Assembly (NCBI RefSeq): GCF_046250185.1 | Contig: NZ_CP176469.1 | Direction: 5' to 3' (one strand) | Length of the DNA: 64,000 nt | Source: Litorimonas sp046250185 | GTDB taxonomy: Bacteria; Pseudomonadota; Alphaproteobacteria; Caulobacterales; Maricaulaceae | Part shown: in pieces, positions 60,388-64,000 of the stretch | How positions within the stretch are numbered: position 1 is the stretch's first letter | Layout: each line of letters starts with the position of its first letter | The notes under the pieces: generated by a model | The model's database searches: none | What the model was told of the DNA's origin: nothing | The model's input: the letters and a program-made list of their open reading frames with translations, nothing else | Translations under genes and position numbers: made by a program

Positions 60388-62007
60388 ATGCCTATTGATT
60401 ATGATCAGTTGGACAAGACGCGCGCCAATTATGTGCCGCTCTCTCCGCTGTCATTTCTGAACCGAACAGCCGATATTTATCCGAGCCGTAAAGCGCTTGT
60501 ATATAATACGCAAAGCTGGACATGGTCAGAGGTTCGGTCGCAGTGCCGACGTTTTGCGAGTGCCTTAAAAGCTCGCAGTATTGGTCGCAACGATACGGTG
60601 TCGCTGCTGACATTTAATACGCCAGAAATGTTCCTCGCGCATTTTGCGGTGCCGATGATGGGGGCGGTGCTCAATACAATTAATACACGGCTCGATGCGC
60701 AAACGATTGCTTATATTATCGATCATGCGGAAACAAAATTATTTATTGTTGATCGCGAATTGTGGCCAGTTCTGTCAGATGCCCTAACGCAGTCAGAAGG
60801 CCAGCCAGAGGTCATCATTATCGACGACCCCTCTGCGCTGCAAAAACCCGCCCTGCCAGATCAAGCATTTACGACCTTCCAAGACTGTCTCATAGCAGGT
60901 GATCCCAACTATATGGGCGAGCCAATAGAGGATGAGTGGCAAGCGCTGTCGTTGAATTATACTTCTGGCACCACGGGACGACCTAAAGGTGTGGTCTATC
61001 ATCATCGCGGATCATATCTGATGAGTCTTGGTACCGTCGCGAGTTGGGGCCTGACGCCGCATCCGCGCTACCTTTACACGGTGCCAATGTTTCATTGTAA
61101 TGGCTGGGGGCATGCGTGGACGATGACATTGATGGCGGGCACGATTATTTGCCTTCGCGCATTTGATCCAAAAGCGGTGTTTGAATTAATAGAGACGCAT
61201 GACGTCACGCATTTTGGCGGCGCGCCTGTTGTTTTGAACATGCTGGCCAGTGCGCCGAAGTCTGTGCAGAAAACTTTTGCGCGGGACGTGCAAGTGATGA
61301 CGGCCGGAGCCCCACCGCCTGCATCAGTTCTCGCGGCGATGGCGGATTTTAATTTCAACGTCATGCACGTTTACGGTCTGACAGAGACCTATGGCCACAT
61401 CCTGCAATCTGCCCCGCAAGATGACTGGAATGACCAATCTATTGCGGCGCAGGCGGCGTTAAAATCTCGCCAAGGTGTGCGTTTCGCGATGACAGAAGAT
61501 GTCGATGTTTTGGACGCCGATGGTCAATCCGTTCCTCATGACGGTGTGACTATGGGAGAAATTGTCATTCGCGGGAATACGGTGATGAAAGGCTATTTAC
61601 GCGATGCAGAAGCCACGCATGAGGCGTTTAAATCGGGATGGTTCGTGTCGGGTGATCTGGGCGTCATCCATAAAGACGGATATATTCAACTGAAAGACCG
61701 CGCGAAGGATATTATTATTTCTGGCGGCGAGAATATTTCATCTGTCGAAGTTGAAAGCGCGCTACAAAAGCACCCCGCTGTTGATTTGGCAGCTGTCGTC
61801 GCCATGCCAGATCCGAAATGGGGCGAGGTGCCGTGCGCCTTTGTTGAATTAAAAAGCGACGCAACGGAAGCGGAATTAATTAATTTCTGCTTGGATCATA
61901 TCGCGCGGTTTAAGCGTCCGAAAAAAGTTATCTTTGAAGAATTGCCAAAAACGGCGACAGGCAAAATTCAAAAAAAGATTCTTCGCGACCGAGCAGCTAG
62001 GCTTTGA
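60388..62007 (+). CDS. acyl-CoA synthetase, DmdB-like
   Basis: A 539-residue AMP-forming ligase: LNYTSGTTGRPKGVVYHHRG (phosphate loop), VYGLTETYG, the hinge GDLGVIHKDGYIQLKDRAKD, and the C-terminal catalytic Lys in LPKTATGKIQKKIL. Its length and general pattern match the medium-chain ligase group that includes the methylmercaptopropionate-CoA ligase DmdB, but this group is broad. DmdC/DmdD are not in the window. The 3' end overlaps the convergent tmpB-like gene by 11 bases. Confidence 0.9.
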   Translation: MPIDYDQLDKTRANYVPLSPLSFLNRTADIYPSRKALVYNTQSWTWSEVRSQCRRFASALKARSIGRNDTVSLLTFNTPEMFLAHFAVPMMGAVLNTINTRLDAQTIAYIIDHAETKLFIVDRELWPVLSDALTQSEGQPEVIIIDDPSALQKPALPDQAFTTFQDCLIAGDPNYMGEPIEDEWQALSLNYTSGTTGRPKGVVYHHRGSYLMSLGTVASWGLTPHPRYLYTVPMFHCNGWGHAWTMTLMAGTIICLRAFDPKAVFELIETHDVTHFGGAPVVLNMLASAPKSVQKTFARDVQVMTAGAPPPASVLAAMADFNFNVMHVYGLTETYGHILQSAPQDDWNDQSIAAQAALKSRQGVRFAMTEDVDVLDADGQSVPHDGVTMGEIVIRGNTVMKGYLRDAEATHEAFKSGWFVSGDLGVIHKDGYIQLKDRAKDIIISGGENISSVEVESALQKHPAVDLAAVVAMPDPKWGEVPCAFVELKSDATEAELINFCLDHIARFKRPKKVIFEELPKTATGKIQKKILRDRAARL

Positions 62008-62566
62008 TATGCGCGTCGTCCCAGGCTGGGCGACGAAAGACTGTTTCGACCATGCCGCGAAAATGCTCCAATGGGTAGGTATCGTAATCAGGATCAAAAC
62101 TTGCCTGATCCCAATCGCGACAAAATTTAACCGCCGCGTCAAAATATGGGTGATCCTTGAATTTCAAATGGGCGTCAGGGTCGAGGCCAACCTTGTTGGC
62201 ATAATAAGGATATTGAAATATCCCGTGATGCTGCACGACCCACGCACATTCGTCGCGCACATAGGGGCGTAATATTGCTGCGGCAAAGCTGTCATGATTA
62301 AGCGGGGCGAGGTCATCGCCGAGGTCATGCACCAAAACACTCACAACCCAATCAATGTCTGCCCCGTCACGTTCTGCGCGCGTGGCGCATTGCAGGCTGT
62401 GTGTGAGACGGTCAATTTTATATCCTGCGAGCGAGTCGCGTAGCCCTTCGAGCGCCCGCATGATGCGGTCGGGGAGGGCGTAGGCAAATTCGGCCTCATG
62501 CTTGGCGAGAAAGGCGTAATCCTCTGCCGTGCCGTCCGCCATTTGTGTGAAAGAAACTGTGTCCAT
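61997..62566 (-). CDS. tmpB: HD-domain diiron oxygenase, TmpB/PhnZ-like
   Basis: A 189-residue HD-domain protein. Candidate iron ligands: His56 (RLTHSLQCATRA), His80-Asp81 (LVHDLGDD), His91 (LNHDSF), His113/114 (VVQHHGIFQYP) and a C-terminal Asp near 159-163. The HxLQ(C/T)A pattern and the 24-residue spacing from His56 to HD80-81 match my recollection of PhnZ. TmpB cleaves hydroxylated 2-trimethylaminoethylphosphonate to glycine betaine and phosphate. It starts one base after the stop of the TmpA-like gene, so both are one unit. The pairing is the main support for this assignment over a nucleotide phosphohydrolase. Confidence 0.75.
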   Translation of the reverse strand: MDTVSFTQMADGTAEDYAFLAKHEAEFAYALPDRIMRALEGLRDSLAGYKIDRLTHSLQCATRAERDGADIDWVVSVLVHDLGDDLAPLNHDSFAAAILRPYVRDECAWVVQHHGIFQYPYYANKVGLDPDAHLKFKDHPYFDAAVKFCRDWDQASFDPDYDTYPLEHFRGMVETVFRRPAWDDAHIKA

Positions 62567-62567
62567 G

Positions 62568-63704
62568 CTAATCTTCTCGTCGAACTGACGTTGTTACGCC
62601 GTCACGCACTAACATGCGGTAAAGGCTCGCGGGGCCATCATGGTCGATATAACAGCCCTGCAAATGCCGATGACCCTGACGTCCATTAAAAGCTGTGCGC
62701 CCATGCAGTAAACGATAATTATCCATCATCAATAATGTCCCTGGGCGGAATGGAAAGCGGATTTGAAATTCATCACTCTCGCTCATCACGTGCAGACGTT
62801 TTCGGCCCGCATAGAAAAGCGATAACGTATCATGGTCCAATGCAGGCACGTAGTCGAGCCGCGAGCTTAATCGTATCTGGCGCACAATTCCAACGTGGTC
62901 ACGCTCAATCAAGGGTCCGAAATGTTCTAAGATCGCAGACGGCCCTTCATAGCGAAAGCGCACAGAGACCCGCTCCAACACATCGGCTTGATCAGGTGCT
63001 TCGCGGCGCAACGCCTCTGCAATCGCCATGCCGTCGACCAATGTTGAGAGCCCGCCAGACACCTCATTGCGCAGGCAGTGCAAATATTGAATTCCTGGGA
63101 CGGGCGCGCGGTAGGGATTATCCGTATGGGACGCGAGCGCGACATCTGTATAGGCGAGATCAGACGGATTTGGTTTCATCTCCACATTAAATAACTCGCC
63201 GAAATTCGTCTCGCGCAAATAGCCAAAACGCCGTGCCAGAAATTTAAGACTATCGCGATCTGTCGGCGTGTTCTGCAGAATACAAAAACCGTGGCGGAAA
63301 TAATCTTCCAAGAGGGATTTCATTTTTGCGGGTTGATCTAGGTCGGCCCAATCTGCTTCAGGCAATCGATTTAAAGAGGCATCCCAACTTTGGGGGGAGG
63401 GCAAAGCCTCCGCATGAGGCGCCCACCCAAGCTCCTGCAGCGTATCTTGTAGAGATAAAGATAAAGTCTCGCCTGAATTAAATGTCAGCTTTATCGCGTC
63501 TGCCGTTGTGTCATTTATCTGTGATACCACTAAATCATCTGGTAATTCACTGTGCTCATAAAGGCGTTGATGGCTGATGGGATCAAAGACGTTTTCGCCA
63601 TTGACCCGCTCACGAAGCCAGAGTGGGTGGAGAACTTGTCGTTGTCCAGAAAAGCTCAGAGCGAGACCGCCTGTATCTGGATCAATCGTAGCTAAAGCAG
63701 ACAT
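62568..63704 (-). CDS. tmpA: Fe(II)/2-oxoglutarate oxygenase, TmpA-like (gamma-butyrobetaine hydroxylase family)
   Basis: A 378-residue oxygenase. The N-terminal GBBH-like domain (about residues 8-95, HPLWLRERVNGENVFD) is followed by the TauD/TfdA domain with iron ligands His193 and Asp195 (LASHTDNPYRAPVPG) and His334 (YRLLHGRTAF), and the 2-oxoglutarate Arg near residue 346. ATG 63704 is preferred to ATG 63716 because GGAG lies 9 bases upstream. Family members hydroxylate gamma-butyrobetaine, trimethyllysine or, for TmpA, trimethylaminoethylphosphonate. The neighbouring HD-domain gene indicates TmpA. The zinc cysteines of animal butyrobetaine hydroxylase are absent. Confidence 0.77.
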   Translation of the reverse strand: MSALATIDPDTGGLALSFSGQRQVLHPLWLRERVNGENVFDPISHQRLYEHSELPDDLVVSQINDTTADAIKLTFNSGETLSLSLQDTLQELGWAPHAEALPSPQSWDASLNRLPEADWADLDQPAKMKSLLEDYFRHGFCILQNTPTDRDSLKFLARRFGYLRETNFGELFNVEMKPNPSDLAYTDVALASHTDNPYRAPVPGIQYLHCLRNEVSGGLSTLVDGMAIAEALRREAPDQADVLERVSVRFRYEGPSAILEHFGPLIERDHVGIVRQIRLSSRLDYVPALDHDTLSLFYAGRKRLHVMSESDEFQIRFPFRPGTLLMMDNYRLLHGRTAFNGRQGHRHLQGCYIDHDGPASLYRMLVRDGVTTSVRRED

Positions 63705-63802
63705 GAGCATCTCCATGATAGCCTGCGAATAATGTCCCCAGATTATCAGAAAATGCGGCGCAGCCTAGCGCGAAAATGCACCATTAGAAAAAATGAAGTG
63801 TC

Positions 63803-64000
63803 TTAACTAGACGCGTCTTTGAACAAAGACATGAGGGCTGTGGTGCTGGGGTCGTGATCGCCTGTATCGCCAGTCTTTAATTCGCTCAGGATTTTTGTTG
63901 CCAAGACTTTGCCCAATTCCACGCCCCATTGATCAAAGGAATTTACATTCCAAATTACACCTTGCACGAAGACTTTATGCTCATAAAGCGCAATTAAATG
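63803..64000 (-). CDS. pgi: glucose-6-phosphate isomerase, C-terminal part
   Basis: The 65 C-terminal residues of a minus-strand gene that enters from the right edge. HLIALYEHKVFVQGVIWNVN and SFDQWGVELGKVLATKIL are the conserved Pgi C-terminus, including the catalytic Lys region. Ends with TAA at 63803-63805. Housekeeping glycolysis/gluconeogenesis gene marking the edge of the catabolic island. Confidence 0.96.
   Translation of the reverse strand, partial: HLIALYEHKVFVQGVIWNVNSFDQWGVELGKVLATKILSELKTGDTGDHDPSTTALMSLFKDASS

Noticed and set aside
62568..63704. Simple gamma-butyrobetaine hydroxylase for carnitine synthesis
   Set aside because: Possible by family, but the adjacent HD-domain oxygenase favours the TmpA/TmpB phosphonate pathway; kept as an alternative only.
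1..64000. tRNA, rRNA, CRISPR array, insertion sequence or prophage
   Set aside because: No transposase or integrase frames, no spaced direct repeats and no tRNA-like cloverleaf were noticed in the intergenic regions.

Overview
This 64 kb window comes from the chromosome of an aerobic, probably marine alphaproteobacterium. The sequence supports this with dapF and mtaB close together, a TonB receptor with its own signal peptide, NAD-linked FdsGBA formate dehydrogenase, tetrahydrofolate-linked sarcosine oxidases, a DmdA-type DMSP demethylase and BCCT transporters. I cannot name the genus. No rRNA, tRNA, transposase, prophage or CRISPR array was seen. The dominant theme is catabolism of methylated onium compounds and oxidation of their methyl groups.

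Layout. 1-9475 is mostly housekeeping or general: mtaB (partial), a SAM methyltransferase, dapF, a lipoprotein prolyl oligopeptidase, a large TonB receptor with a clear terminator, and a TPR-sulfotransferase. 9541-15310 is a five-gene collinear module: Ldh2-type dehydrogenase, ketoglutarate-semialdehyde-like aldehyde dehydrogenase, PA5396-like dipeptidase homologue, a 569-residue unknown protein and a DUF3726 protein. 15445-23837 is a tight operon for dimethylglycine and sarcosine oxidation (DMGDH-like, soxB-D-A-G, homocysteine methyltransferase), followed by two BCCT carriers. On the minus strand follow DmdA and an FAD oxidoreductase, divergent from a LysR regulator. Next come an orphan Rieske oxygenase with quaternary-amine features, the fdsGBA-fdhD formate dehydrogenase cluster, an MFS carrier and a GbdR-type regulator.

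41036-50551 is the centrepiece: fhs, corrinoid protein, DUF1638, MTHFR C-terminal (MetV-like) protein, metF, methyl-THF:corrinoid methyltransferase, GFA protein, RACo-type corrinoid reactivator and a non-pyrrolysine MttB-family methyltransferase. This is an anaerobe-style corrinoid methyl-transfer pathway in an organism that otherwise looks aerobic. Convergent with it is a second, divergent sarcosine-oxidase-like operon (soxB2-D2-A2-G2). Its delta subunit has lost the zinc ligands and its alpha subunit has lost part of the NAD-binding subdomain. The right end holds a GFA protein, MetY, an alpha/beta hydrolase, a FadB-like fusion, a DmdB-like acyl-CoA ligase, a TmpA/TmpB-like pair expected to release glycine betaine from a trimethylammonium phosphonate, and the 3' end of pgi.

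How the parts could fit (inference). TmpA/TmpB and the BCCT carriers supply glycine betaine or DMSP. The MttB-family enzyme (or the Rieske enzyme) removes the first methyl group. DMGDH-like and Sox enzymes remove the next two. DmdA adds the methyl group of DMSP. All methyl groups reach tetrahydrofolate, are oxidised via MetF and (off-window) FolD, and are released as formate by Fhs, which would yield ATP. Formate is then oxidised by Fds to CO2 and NADH.
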